Positions 42,134-52,458 of a stretch of DNA of 64,000 nucleotides are shown piece after piece. Source of the DNA: Labyrinthula sp. Ha (lineage: Eukaryota; Sar; Bigyra; Labyrinthulida; Labyrinthulaceae); the NCBI GenBank assembly GCA_015227615.1, contig JAALGZ010000015.1:459001-523000 (forward strand), read 5' to 3'. The notes under the pieces are model-generated. The model was given only the letters and a program-made list of their open reading frames with translations. It searched no databases and was not told the origin of the DNA. A program made the translations under genes and the position numbers. Position 1 is the first letter of the stretch; every line of letters starts with the position of its first letter.

Positions 42134-44212
42134 TTAAGTGTTAAAGTTCAAGTGACTTTGACTTGCAACTACACTGCCTTTTCTTCGCATCTTCCTCTCT
42201 CTCGGTGATAAGATTGTTGATCCAGAATGTTGAGAGAGTGACATATCCACATCGGAAAAGTCACCATCTGCATTTTGTTTCAATGCATCTGTCATTTTTA
42301 TGACAGTTGCATATGCTTTTCGCCAACCCTCATCTGTACTATGTTGAGCTTCTTCACATAGGTCCCTGCATGCTGTCTTGAGCATGGAAAATCCTACACC
42401 TGGCTTCTTCGGAACTTTCACCTTGAAATTTAAAACTCCCTCTTCAGGAGTTGTTGCTCCTCCAAGTTCTTTTAATGCAACTTCATGAAGAGGATGTTCC
42501 TGAAAACGCCATCTAGGCAACGGGTTTACCTTGTCAATATATTTTCTTTTTAATCTGACGCAGATCCTAGCATAGTGACGACAGTGTAGTTTCAAATTAG
42601 TCCATGTTGAGCAACTGCATTCAGGATGAACCCAGCCATTGATATCTCTCACTTCAACATTATATAATCTAGAAACATCATTCTCTGTTTCTGAAACAAT
42701 ATATGTCCGGTCTCCATTGTCAGCAACAACGTAGCATCCAGTCACTTTCTTAATTTCACTGGTCAACATCTTATCAAACTCCTCAGAAATATCTTCCCCT
42801 TTGGAAATTAGTTTTTTCAACTTTTTCAATGTAGAATTTGTGTAATCAACAACTTGCTTTTCATGAATACTAATTAGTTGATCAATTGTCCAACTTTTTT
42901 GTTTAGATGAAAGTTGACCACGACCCTTAAATTTAGCATGAAGCCCTTCAACACGTTGAGTAGAAACGTGACCAAATGTTACTTTTCTTTTTACATATGT
43001 CCAACGCATGGTTTCTTTCTTTACTTTAATATTTTTTAGGAACTGTTGTTGTTTAGGTTCTGGAAAATCAAAGATTAGCTTCTGAAGATGGGCCTCAATT
43101 TTTTCATTTGTATGAAAGTCCTCCCTCACATCCTGGTTGACACGATCAAGGAAGTCACTTACATAGGAACCTCTTAATCCTTTTGCCCCAGATGAAAAAG
43201 ATGCAGCAAAATGTTTAACACATCTCACATGTTCAGCTCTAAGAAGTTTTGCTGCTTTTGCTAAGGCCAAGGAACCATCTCTCATCATAACTTCTGTGTG
43301 TTCAAGACCAAGATCCTTCAATCCTCTGATGACTTGCTCATGGTTTTCGGTTTGCATTAATGTACAACCGAAATCAACAGCTTTCATGAAGCAATCAACT
43401 CCCACGGGGAACATTACTACAAAAATGTAGCGTGACAAACCGTGGGTGGTGTCAATTTGTATTGACTCCGAATAAATATTTTTTAGTTTTACTTGTAGTT
43501 GTTCTTGAAATGTTAAACCTTTTAGCCTAGGTCTTCCTTCTGTGTCATTTGAGTAGTAAAGTTCAAAGTTTCCTGCATTACTTAGACATCTTTTAACTGT
43601 TTTAATTAAAATTTGAATATTAGTTTCTTCTGAATCTCTTCCTTGTTCTCTAGTCTTCTTTAATTGACGCTTTAGTAACTCTTTGTCAAAGTAAATCCCT
43701 GGAAATTCCCGATGAAGTGCCACTTCCACTGAAGTTAAGGGAGTATCAGCAACTCCAAGGTACTTTAACATTCTTAATTCAGCTGGTTTTAAGTCTGAGA
43801 GAAACTTTCTTTCATTTTTGTTTACTTCTACTTCATGTCCTGTGTGATCTAAGCATTTTACTTGGAAAATGTATTTTCCTAATTTGAGATCAAACTTAAA
43901 GTTTAACTCAAAAGTACAATTTTTAGAAGACACACATTTTAATTTACATCTACGCATAAATTTTTTACTAAATCCAAAGATTCTTTTAGTTTGATCTTCA
44001 GAAAAGCTGTGGGAAGACTGTTTTTTAACTCTAAATCTGTTAGCACTTACGTTCTTGACAACTTCAAACATCTGTTCTGGTGTAGAACCTCTGTAACTGA
44101 TCCAACTGTCATTTGTTTCGCTTTGGTTTTGTTCTTGGAGGTTCACTTCCTCTTTGGTACGGGCAGAAAGGTGTGTTTCCATACTTGTAATTTTTTTGCT
44201 TGTTGTTTTCAC
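42134..44212 (-). CDS. MULE/FAR1-type transposase with SWIM zinc finger
   Basis: A 692-residue uninterrupted protein. Residues about 75-125 contain a FAR1/WRKY-GCM1-like DNA-binding zinc module (CKLKCVSSKNC ... DHTGHE). The DDE catalytic core follows: first Asp in SIQIDTTHG, second Asp in VMMRDGSLALA (the family's DG..AL pattern), and the Glu in TQRVEGLHAKFKG. A SWIM finger closes the core (CSCSTWTNLKLHCRH, C-x-C-xn-C-x-H). This order is diagnostic of Mutator-like transposases, which cut and paste DNA and create 9-bp duplications. The reading frame is fully open, so activity is possible. The first ATG lies about 135 bp inside the right terminal repeat. A Ser-rich basic tail (SPRERKMRRKGS) ends the protein. 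Confidence 0.9.
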   Translation of the reverse strand: MKTTSKKITSMETHLSARTKEEVNLQEQNQSETNDSWISYRGSTPEQMFEVVKNVSANRFRVKKQSSHSFSEDQTKRIFGFSKKFMRRCKLKCVSSKNCTFELNFKFDLKLGKYIFQVKCLDHTGHEVEVNKNERKFLSDLKPAELRMLKYLGVADTPLTSVEVALHREFPGIYFDKELLKRQLKKTREQGRDSEETNIQILIKTVKRCLSNAGNFELYYSNDTEGRPRLKGLTFQEQLQVKLKNIYSESIQIDTTHGLSRYIFVVMFPVGVDCFMKAVDFGCTLMQTENHEQVIRGLKDLGLEHTEVMMRDGSLALAKAAKLLRAEHVRCVKHFAASFSSGAKGLRGSYVSDFLDRVNQDVREDFHTNEKIEAHLQKLIFDFPEPKQQQFLKNIKVKKETMRWTYVKRKVTFGHVSTQRVEGLHAKFKGRGQLSSKQKSWTIDQLISIHEKQVVDYTNSTLKKLKKLISKGEDISEEFDKMLTSEIKKVTGCYVVADNGDRTYIVSETENDVSRLYNVEVRDINGWVHPECSCSTWTNLKLHCRHYARICVRLKRKYIDKVNPLPRWRFQEHPLHEVALKELGGATTPEEGVLNFKVKVPKKPGVGFSMLKTACRDLCEEAQHSTDEGWRKAYATVIKMTDALKQNADGDFSDVDMSLSQHSGSTILSPRERKMRRKGSVVASQSHLNFNT

Positions 44213-44348
44213 AAATTTTGGGCTCAGAGAATTGGGAATTGAAGTTCTGCTATTAAGCTTCCGTTAAGTTTTATGGAATTCCATCAAAAATCCTTACCGG
44301 TACGCCTTTCCCATATCGCTTTAAAAACCCCTACAGTCCCTAACGGAA

Positions 44349-44388
44349 GAGTGGCGTAAATTACGCCAGCATAAAAAAACCCGGTTCC
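44349..44388 (-). repeat. right terminal inverted repeat with internal dyad
   Basis: Inverted match of 41267-41306 over 40 bp. The inner 22 bp match at 21 positions, and the outermost four bases (GGAA on the minus strand) match. The palindrome at 44353-44367 is GGCGTAA-A-TTACGCC. Confidence 0.9.
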
Positions 44389-44397
44389 CTCTTATAA
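44389..44397 (+). repeat. right 9-bp target-site duplication of the MULE
   Basis: CTCTTATAA, identical to 41258-41266. It places the right boundary of the element at 44388. Confidence 0.9.
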
Positions 44398-44468
44398 TCG
44401 ATATTCACCAAATGTTTAAACCAGATAAAGCAGTAATGCAACATTGACTTAGATAATAACAAGCCAGG

Positions 44469-45002
44469 ATGGAAACTTATCAAAAACGACACCGAAGGTT
44501 ATATGCTGATTTTACCGTTGGAAAACAAGAGCTGGAGAAAATTTTGAAAATATTAAAAAGTGAAATTTCATCTATACACTTGTTGTTGGGAAATGAGTTT
44601 CCCAAATGCCTGGAAAAGATAGAGTTCAAAGGTATTGGTGTGAAAGATTTTGTTTGGTTCAAGTTGCAAAAGTCAATTGATAGTCTTATTAGGTATAAAC
44701 TACGGAATTGCGTGGATGAAATGGAACTATATTTTTTAAGATTACAGAAACTTCAAGCGGAATATTTTGATGTAGTTAGACATGAGGAGAACATGAAGGA
44801 GGTGTCACAAATGAAAGAACTCGAAGATATAATGAACAGAATAGGGGATCTGGGTGTCTTGACATATCGCTGCAAGATGGCATTTGAATCAATTAAAGCT
44901 AAATCTAATATATTGACTGGAGAAGATGCATTTGAGCTAATATCTAATATTGATCAAGTACTTCGAGATATTTGTCGGCAAGAACAATTTCCTGACAGTT
45001 GA
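44469..45002 (+). CDS. unidentified helical protein next to the MULE
   Basis: A 177-codon ORF starting 72 bp after the right target duplication. The product is almost entirely helical and charged (VGKQELEKILKILKSEISS, KLQAEYFDVVRHEENMKEVSQMKELEDIM), suggesting a coiled-coil structural protein. I do not recognise its family. A 32-nt GT...AG intron (44998-45029) could extend the frame by about 40 residues (KFPVDLKLFKTYQRIGVITA...FTDIPDPFRGPIQ). A further 26-nt intron is possible, after which the frame soon closes. The transposon sits where the promoter should be, so expression may be altered. It may be the intact 5' half of a gene that decays downstream. Confidence 0.5.
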   Translation: METYQKRHRRLYADFTVGKQELEKILKILKSEISSIHLLLGNEFPKCLEKIEFKGIGVKDFVWFKLQKSIDSLIRYKLRNCVDEMELYFLRLQKLQAEYFDVVRHEENMKEVSQMKELEDIMNRIGDLGVLTYRCKMAFESIKAKSNILTGEDAFELISNIDQVLRDICRQEQFPDS

Positions 45003-45584
45003 ATTGCTGTGAAGTGACTCCATTAACAGGAAAATTTCCAGTTGATTTGAAGTTATTTAAAACTTATCAAAGAATTGGGGTCATAACTGCTGCTGGAAAT
45101 CGTTTTACAGACATACCTGATCCTTTTAGAGGACCTATACAAGTATAATTCAATCCCTTTGCCACCAGCTGAATACAGAGTTGAACTTCGTTAAATGTTA
45201 TTTGTCAAAAGTACCGCTGTAGCAATAAGACAATCTATTTGATTTCAACTTGGAGCATCTTACTGATATATTGTGGGTTTCACAGCATTGTTTTATGATT
45301 ATAGTTAGAGAAGAACTACATGGTATGGTTTTGGAGTCCAGACAGTAGAAGCCTTAGAACTCAAGCTGATATCAAATCCTGTGGAATCTGCTTTTCTAGC
45401 TTATCAACTTTTACTTTCACTATTTAGCACCAACACTGCAAAACGGTATCACAGTTCCCATGCTTACACACTCTTGGTGATATGTTCTACATGTACATAC
45501 AGGGCTTCCTTGTCATTGGATGGATTGTTGCTGAAGGCTATAGAGCAGAAGGAACTATCTCAAAAAACAATTAAAGAACATTGA
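45003..45584 (+). pseudogene. decaying downstream part of the preceding gene or a relic
   Basis: Beyond the preceding ORF, coherent protein-like blocks continue on the plus strand, mostly in one frame, interrupted by stops: IPLPPAEYRVEL, MLFVKSTAVAIRQSI, YIVGFTALFYDYS and a longer open block WYGFGVQTVEALELKLIS...SLDGLLLKAIEQKELSQ that ends at 45584. The blocks look like eroded coding sequence rather than random DNA, but I cannot name a family. They may be exons separated by introns I have not resolved, or a pseudogene. Confidence 0.35.
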
Positions 45585-46818
45585 AACTTTGGTTCACTCA
45601 TGTATACTAAAGTTTGTTACGGTATATAATTTCTCCCTAATATTTCTCACTGTAAACTTGGTAATTATATTCCCGCTGAAATCTTTGCACTTTGAGGAGA
45701 TTAATATGGTGGGTAATTTTTGGTGTAGACAGTATCGAAAACTGCACTATTGGAAAAGGAAACTTAACCTAGCTTATGTTCTCAAGAAATAATTTGACCA
45801 CTTTTCGAATCGCAGACTATCATCGATAACTGATTTAAGTTTCTATTTCAAAAGAAAAAAACTTCCATAAGACTTTCCACCTCATTCCCTTGCAAAGTGG
45901 TTATTTCATACAAAGTGTCACTGAAAGTAAATTTAGTTTCAGTGTCAAAGTATATATCCAAAATGCTATTTTTAAAGTAAATTTGATGAACACTTTTGTC
46001 CCGAATAAAACTTTGCAAAGCTTGAGATAAAAAGATTGGTAACAAATATAAAATTCTAGCATTGGGTAATATCAGGGTTCTACAGTAAAACACTATTTCC
46101 ACTTTTTAATATTTTCAAGCATTGCTTCCGTTTCACCTTTAGTGAATCTCAATATTATAGCTATAATTTTGAATCTTTTGACTATCATATTACTTGATTC
46201 TTCTTTATAATTGTCAAGAAGTAATATAAGAAAACATTTTTTGAATCCAACGATGGTGAAAATAGATCCTGCTAGAACTGAAAGAAGGATACTTATATTT
46301 CTTCCATTAGTTCTCTGAATACTCTTAGCAAGTGGAGAAGTGGACATGAAGCGGTATCAACGGGAAAAAGATATTTTTTACTGTCTCAATTAGATTATCT
46401 TCCTTTGAAAGGTCTAGCAGCAAAATCTAAATACTTCATTTACTGTCTGAAGTTCCTTTTAATTTATTTTTTTTCGAAAAGTGTTTAAAATATTTTCAAT
46501 AAGCATAATATGTATTCTTGGTGCATTTTTTAAGATATTTGAACCAAAATGAAATTATAAATAAACCTTTTTTCAAGCTTTGTTAAGTTAAGAAGAATAA
46601 AATAAATTTATTTAGACGCATAAAAATATAGTGGAAAGAGGTAAGCCTTTATTTTTCTGAAAATATTTAAGGTGTAGAAATAAGTTAGACTGAACAGATT
46701 CTGATGAAGAATTATTTGTTTATCCTTCAATACTTTTTTATTCCTGAAAACCCTAGTAATCAACTCATCTTTTCGAGTCTAATTTATAGTTTGAACTTAG
46801 TGGAAACTTATATGAAAT
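45585..46818. other. 1.2-kb interval, two unassigned minus-strand ORFs
   Basis: Minus-strand ORFs of 84 codons each lie at 46093-46347 and 45848-46102, overlapping slightly. Neither has a recognised domain. They might be pieces of one eroded gene but could be chance. Confidence 0.3.
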
Positions 46819-47046
46819 TCAATCTCCACATTCTTCAATAATTATAAATCCTTGACTACTGAGGTCATGTTTTCCAAGCGAACTTAACTCTACAGTATCT
46901 AATTGCAATACTTCAGTATTAGCTAACACTAAAGTTGGTTTAACTATTTTTTGAAAACTTTTCCCAGCTAAGTTTTTCAACAAAAAGATTTCTTCATTCT
47001 TTCCACCAACTATAAAATAAAAAAGCTTGCTTATAATAATACCCAT
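46819..47046 (-). pseudogene. ARF-family small GTPase fragment, degenerate
   Basis: A 75-codon ORF beginning MGIIISKLFYFIVGGKNEEI, which copies the ARF/ARL N-terminus (Met-Gly myristoylation site, 'SKL', then GKKE before the P-loop). The next blocks keep the ARF order: LLLKNLAGKS where the P-loop G-L-D-N-A-G-K-T-T is expected, KPTLVLANTEVLQLDTVEL where 'IPTIGFNVE.V' lies, SLGKHDL in place of DLGGQ, and QGFIIIEECGD in place of the 'LIFVVDS.D' strand. The P-loop is shortened and the DxxG motif lost, so nucleotide binding is unlikely. The frame closes before the NKQD region and no continuation is found. It is probably a truncated ARF pseudogene. It could be a first exon, but the lost motifs argue against function. 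Confidence 0.5.
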
Positions 47047-50000
47047 TTAAAGATATAAAACTTTTCTCAGCCGGCCACTTGTTTCATATTTTGTTCTTAG
47101 ACTAGCATGAAATTACTCTTGTTTCAGCTTCTTGAACTGAGCCAAAATAATTGTTTTTTGTTTTCATAAGGGTCGCGAACACGAAAAAAAAATCCAAAAA
47201 TACATTTTCATTTCAAATAATTTCTTAGGCTTCTTCGCTTGGTATTTTTCTTTTATTGTCTTTATGTTTTGTTTATCGTTTTGACTTCGTTTTATATTTC
47301 TGAGCTTGGGCCATATAATCTTTCTCAGATATACTAATAATTTTTGGACATGGAAGAATACGATATTCGATATTTTGAGACTGAAGAATACACGCCATCT
47401 TGTTCCATTTGTATGGTTTTTGTGACTATTTATCTCTTATTTTGTTTCTACGTTCTTTAAGTTTCAAATATTTTAGTCATTGTAAGAAAGCTGATGCCCC
47501 TTTTGCAAACTTTCAGTATTTCTAAACGCAATGTAACATTAAATGAGATATCGGCAAAATCTTCGTTAGCAGTTGTAGTGACTCAAGAATAGATTTACTT
47601 AGTGATATGGCTAGCTCTCATGCTTTTGTTTAATGAAATCAGGGATAATACAATCTCTGCTTTTAACTCATTTCAGCAGGTTGACGTTCTTTCACTTACA
47701 GGTTGTGCAGCTAAATGTATGGGGCTTAATCTTACATAAGTTTTTATTCGTCAGGTCATATCATTTTTTAATACATAAAACCTTAAATTAAAATTTTTCA
47801 TATGCTTAAAGTTTTCATAGAATTGCCACTACTGCTTGGGTGCTACAATCACTTCTAAGAGCTTCGCTCTGGCTCAAAGATAGCTTATTATTTTAAAGCA
47901 TCAGTTTGGGATTGAAAAAATTACCTACTAAAATCTTATTATCCTTTGATGGATCCAAACTGCAATGAAACTAGTGATTTTTGATGAGAATGCAACTCAG
48001 ATTTGACCTCCTGTGGATTTTTTCAACAAACATATTTGGACTTTCTACGTTGGTTCAGAAATCAAGTTTATGCAGTGTCTAATCGAGTCAACTACATGTT
48101 GAGTTTTAAAGTCAAGAAAAATCTTGTTAGATAACTAAGTTTCGATAATTATGTTTCTATGAATTCAGCAAAGAAAAACAACCCATCGACACATAACATA
48201 TCTGTGAATCCCATCTTTGCTTACTGCACTCTTCAATTTTCAAGCACATAATTAGAACCCCAAACATTATCTCGAGGGTACAATTGTTTCCTTCAACTAC
48301 AATTCGACTATTTAATATTGCCCTAGTATTCAAACTTATACTACCGAAGAATAAGAGGTTTTTGTTCTTACAGACTGATTCTTTGAAAACTTATAATGAT
48401 TTTTATGCAATTTAACTTAGAACGTTTTTACAAAACTAAGTAAACAAAGCTTGAACATAGAAATCAAAAAAAGAAAGCATAGAGACTATATGAGATGTTA
48501 TCATAAGAAGATTATTTTTATTGAAATAATTATTTCCGGGTGAAGATGTCATCTCCATTGGCGTTCTAACTTCTTGTTACAGTTTTAGTAACCTTAGGAC
48601 ATCTAGGAATAATGAGTATTGACTGACTGAAAATGACGGCTCCACATGATGTGTTATTCTCGTTAGACTGGCGTCGTGTTCTTGGATCATTTCATCATTA
48701 TAACAAACCTATACTGCATTCATTCTTTAGTCACTAAGAGCTTTTGTACCTCCTTCGTGCAACTAGAAGCAAAGAAGTAGCCTTCCTTAACCCGTTCCAA
48801 GAATTTTGACGCTGCTGGTAATCTCTTTTCCATTAAGGCCTACCCATACATGTTCAACCCAACATATGTGGACTTTTTTAGAGGATTCATGAAGTTGTCC
48901 TTAGGCTGGTAGAGTTTCGACAGACTAAACATCAGAACTAGGCATAAAGCGTAAGTTCTTGCTGAGGCCTCATTTGGACTGTTGGATGGGTTCTCTAATT
49001 GAACCAATGAGTTTGTGCAACCTTCAATACTACATTAAATCTTAAATCAGGAACGTATTTGTGGTTTTCTGGTGAGACATTGTCTGAGTTATAGTGAGTG
49101 AGGAATGGATTCCTCATTAAGGAACTGGCTGTGGATTTCTGAGAAATTGACCAATCACTCCGACAGAACTAATTGAAGATTTCTGAGAAACTAAATGAGA
49201 ATTTGAGTTAAATGTCTGGTTCTTGAGGATTCTCAGCCTCTCCAAAATTTTAACTTGAGTGAGTTTGAGGATCCTCAATTCCTCATTGAGTAATTTTCTC
49301 ACGCTGCGACATGAATTATGGCACAAATTGAACTGATGGGATAAATGAACACCAGCAAGAAAGTACTATCTTTTCAAAAAGAATCTACAAAGTACAAGAT
49401 GTAATTTAATATCCTAAGATCTACAAATAGGTATAGTTAAGATTAGCGGGAAAAATCTGTGGAATATAGCAACTATAGAGTAAGCTATAGCCAGGAAGTT
49501 TGAGGGGTGGAGTGACCTGTTCATCAACATTACTCTCACTTTTAATATATTTAAAACTACCGATTAAGACTAAAAAATCTTAGTTTCTGTCTCATTGATG
49601 CTTCTAGTCTGGTATGAGCTTCTTTCGTAACTCTTGTTGCAGGGAAGCACTGAACGTTTTATGTTTGCAATGCTGAGGAAGATGTAATGGTTAAGCATGG
49701 GCAAACTTGTCGCCGACATGAGCATGGTAATCTTGTCCCTGATTCGATCCCAACCTTTATATTTTTCAAAGCGAACTTGTTTAAGAATTTAATTTATGAT
49801 TGAAGGCGGCCCAAATTGAGAGTCGAAGCAAATCTCCAACATTTGGCTTTAGTAGCTACCGATGAGCGGGTGAGCTCAAATGGGTTTCAATTAAGGTTTA
49901 CGCTCGCTTATCGAATGAATTCACTCCTTTATACGTTTATTTATGCTTTGTGAATGAGAGACTTGCTAGCAATGCTTATATAGTGGTATTTGCCTATTTA

Positions 50001-50431
50001 ATAAATTTGAAATATACACAGTTACAGTAACATTTAGCCCTTTATTTCATGAAAGCTTCTTTTCTAAAAAATGACTTCTCAGCGGAATAAAACCGTAAAT
50101 GAGCTCTTAGATGTGCAAAATAACCCAAATGCCACTTTTCCGCATAACTCGCTGCCGTTGCCAACTTCTTAATTGCAATTCTTTTCTTGGTGGATTCCTT
50201 TCCAAATGGCTTTCACTTGGCTGTTACTTCTTAATTACTCAACATACATATATGTTTAGTACTGTGTATACCCTATTAGAAACTTTAAATCATTCTTAGT
50301 ATTTTGACCTCTAAGCATTAAAATGTGCATCAATAATTTTGGAGTGTTTAACGGTATTTAAACGGATTAAATTTCATCAGAAGAGTCATTTGATCGATAT
50401 ATAAATCAATTTTGGGCACTTTGCCCAAAAT
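47047..50431. other. 3.4-kb gene-poor interval with a CTCA/TGAG-rich tract
   Basis: No gene recognised. From about 48960 to 49330 the sequence is dense in TGAG and CTCA words, several paired into short palindromes such as GAGGATCCTC. A minus-strand ORF inside it (49117-49326, RKLLNEELRILKLTQVKILERL) may simply reflect the repeats. The right end holds the promoter of the Sec14-GOLD gene. Confidence 0.35.
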
Positions 50432-52298
50432 ATGTGCACTGGAATACAGCGAACAGTCAAAATGACAGAGGAGGTGGATAAAGTAGATGTCCTTATTGAT
50501 AAACACTTTGAAAGTATAAGAGAACTAAGAAATGCTTGTGCAGAATTCTTAAATAATGAGAGTCAAACTATAGATGGAGTTATTTTAGATGATTTGTTCT
50601 TCCTTCGGTATGTACTGAGTAATAAAGGAAAAGAAGTAACTAAGATCGCTGAGAAGGTGAGGTTCAACCTGGTAAAAGAATATATTTCATGAAGTTTAGG
50701 AATTTAGACGCTCAGAAAACTGTCCGGAATGGATGAACTCTTTTTTAGAAGTTTCTGCAAGTTTGGATCTTCCCAGGTTTACGAAATCAAGCTTGGACAT
50801 GAACCTTCTTCCAGTTGTTTTTCATGAACCAGAAAGAGAAAATGAAAATAATGAAAAGCTGCAAAAGAAACCATCAAGATTTACTTTTTCTCCAAAGTCT
50901 GTCAGAAAAGCCAAAAACCCTATGTTTTCAGAACCTGCGACAAATAAACTCAAGTCTAAATCTTCTATCAAGAAAAAGCTTTTTTCACCAAGCAAGAAAC
51001 GCCTTCGCTCTCCAAAACCTTCTTCTCCTCCAAACTCTCTTTCTTCTCCATCATCTGCACAACTCACATCTACAGATACTCCACCATCTACTCCAAAAAC
51101 ACCTAATCCAATATCTCTAAAGGCTAACTATACCGATGATCCTTTCTTGGCTATTACCCACCCCAAACAGGATAAGATAACAGAACTCTTGCTGTCTGGA
51201 TACTCTGGTATAATCATATTTTTCTTTTTAGCTTTAAGGAGATTTTTCTTCAGGGTTTCCTGTTAACATTGTCCGAATTGGTCTTTCTTCTCTTTCAACT
51301 TTAACTGCTACATTTTCAAAAGAAGATATTGCCAGCTTTTTGGCCTTTGAAAAAGAAAAATTATTCCGTTTAGTAGATCGAAGAACCAGAACTTCTGGAA
51401 AACTTGTTAAGGTAATTACCGTGTTAGATTTTACTAAGTTCTCATTGTTGTCCAGACAATTTAGCAAAGCATTCTTGTCTAATCTAGGAGAGAGCAGTAG
51501 CTTGGCGTCAAAGTTATATCCTCAACTTCAAGCGAAAACCTGCATAGTCAACTCAAATGGAGCAAACGCTATTCTCAGTCTTATAAGAAAGACTATGAGT
51601 AAAGGTAGGTTTTTCTAGGATTTTATTTCCTAGGTAGTGCTGATAAATTAGCTGTTTGTTCTGCAAAATCAAGTATGTTCAAAGTTCCAGGTGCGGCAAA
51701 TGCTTGTCCTTTTGTGAATAAGATGGAAGGTGTTGATTCTCTCCCGACATTTCTCGGAGGCAACCTGCATCCCCCCAATTATTTGATACCACTAAAGGAC
51801 CGAAATAATGTTGAAGAGGTGCCCAGTCCAACTCGGTTGGAACGCCTAAAAGTAAAGAAAGGTAAGATGACAGAGATTAAAGTTGATATTTTGGAAGCTG
51901 GAACAGAAGTTCTTTTTCAGGGGTCTATTGACTCGCACCACCTTTTAATTTCAGCCAAGTTATTAAAACCTTTTTCTGGAACCCCTCGTGGGTCGCCAAG
52001 AGGAGGAGATCAAGAAGCCTTTGAAGAAAGTGAGTCTGGATTTAGTTTTGGACCAAGAGAAATTCGCGACCGACTTGGCGAGTTCAAAGTTTCCTGGGTT
52101 GTTCCAGAAGAAGGAACTTTGGTAATATACTTGGACAACCGGTTCTCGAAACTCAAATCAAAGAAGGTCACCTATTCCATAGAAGTAAAACCGCCTCAAG
52201 AAGGGGAAAATAGTGGCTCTTGGTTTCAACAGAACTTTAAAGGGTTCCTTCAATGGGATACGGATGACAACGATGATGGAACTTGCTCAATTATGTAA
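50432..52298 (+). CDS. Sec14-GOLD protein with Ser/Pro linker and CaaX box, four exons
   Basis: Introns 50672-50699 (28 nt), 51208-51253 (46 nt) and 51605-51633 (29 nt) join four exons into 587 residues. Met11 (50462) is an alternative start. The N-terminus is a CRAL-TRIO helical lead (DDLFFLRYVLSNKGKEVTKIAEKVRFNLEFRR). A lysine/serine/proline-rich linker (about residues 110-220) follows. The lipid-binding core reads FPVNIVRIGLSS, EKLFRLVDRRTRTSGKLVKVITVLDF, ASKLYPQLQAKTCIVNSNGA and SADKLAVCS...LPTFLGG. The C-terminus is a GOLD-like beta domain (KVDILEAGTEVLFQGSI ... VSWVVPEEGTLVIYLDN). The last residues are CSIM, a CaaX box expected to be farnesylated. Sec14-GOLD proteins bind lipids at Golgi and endosomal membranes, and the prenyl group would hold this one there. 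The gene is tail to tail with the zinc-finger gene. Confidence 0.8.
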
Positions 52299-52458
52299 GA
52301 CTAGGGGTTGCTAGGTAAATAGAAACGAAAACTCCGTAATAGACATTTTCAATATTAGAAGCAACGAAAGAATTTATAAACACACACTCGACGGCCTTAA
52401 GAAACTCAATCGACAAAACAGAGACACAAAATTCCCTTGCTATTACTTTTTGTCCAGT

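Larger units (their letters stand above)
41267..44388 (-). mobile_element. apparently complete Mutator-like DNA transposon (MULE), 3122 bp
   Basis: The element is bounded by 40-bp terminal inverted repeats (41267-41306 and 44349-44388) and a perfect 9-bp target duplication (CTCTTATAA). It contains one uninterrupted transposase gene on the minus strand (42134-44212), a short right arm of about 135 bp before the transposase start, and a long left arm of about 830 bp after the transposase stop that holds three pairs of direct repeats. The intact ORF and perfect duplication suggest a recent insertion and possibly an autonomous element. The inner 22 bp of the two terminal repeats differ at one base, while the outer 18 are diverged except the terminal GGAA. 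An eroded relative lies at about 4.8-6.15 kb. Confidence 0.9.

Noticed and set aside
49686-49765. tRNA-like A and B boxes (TGGTTAAGCATGGG and GATTCGATCC)
   Set aside because: The box words are near consensus, but the T-stem and acceptor arm do not pair. At best an old tRNA-derived fragment, so not called as a tRNA.
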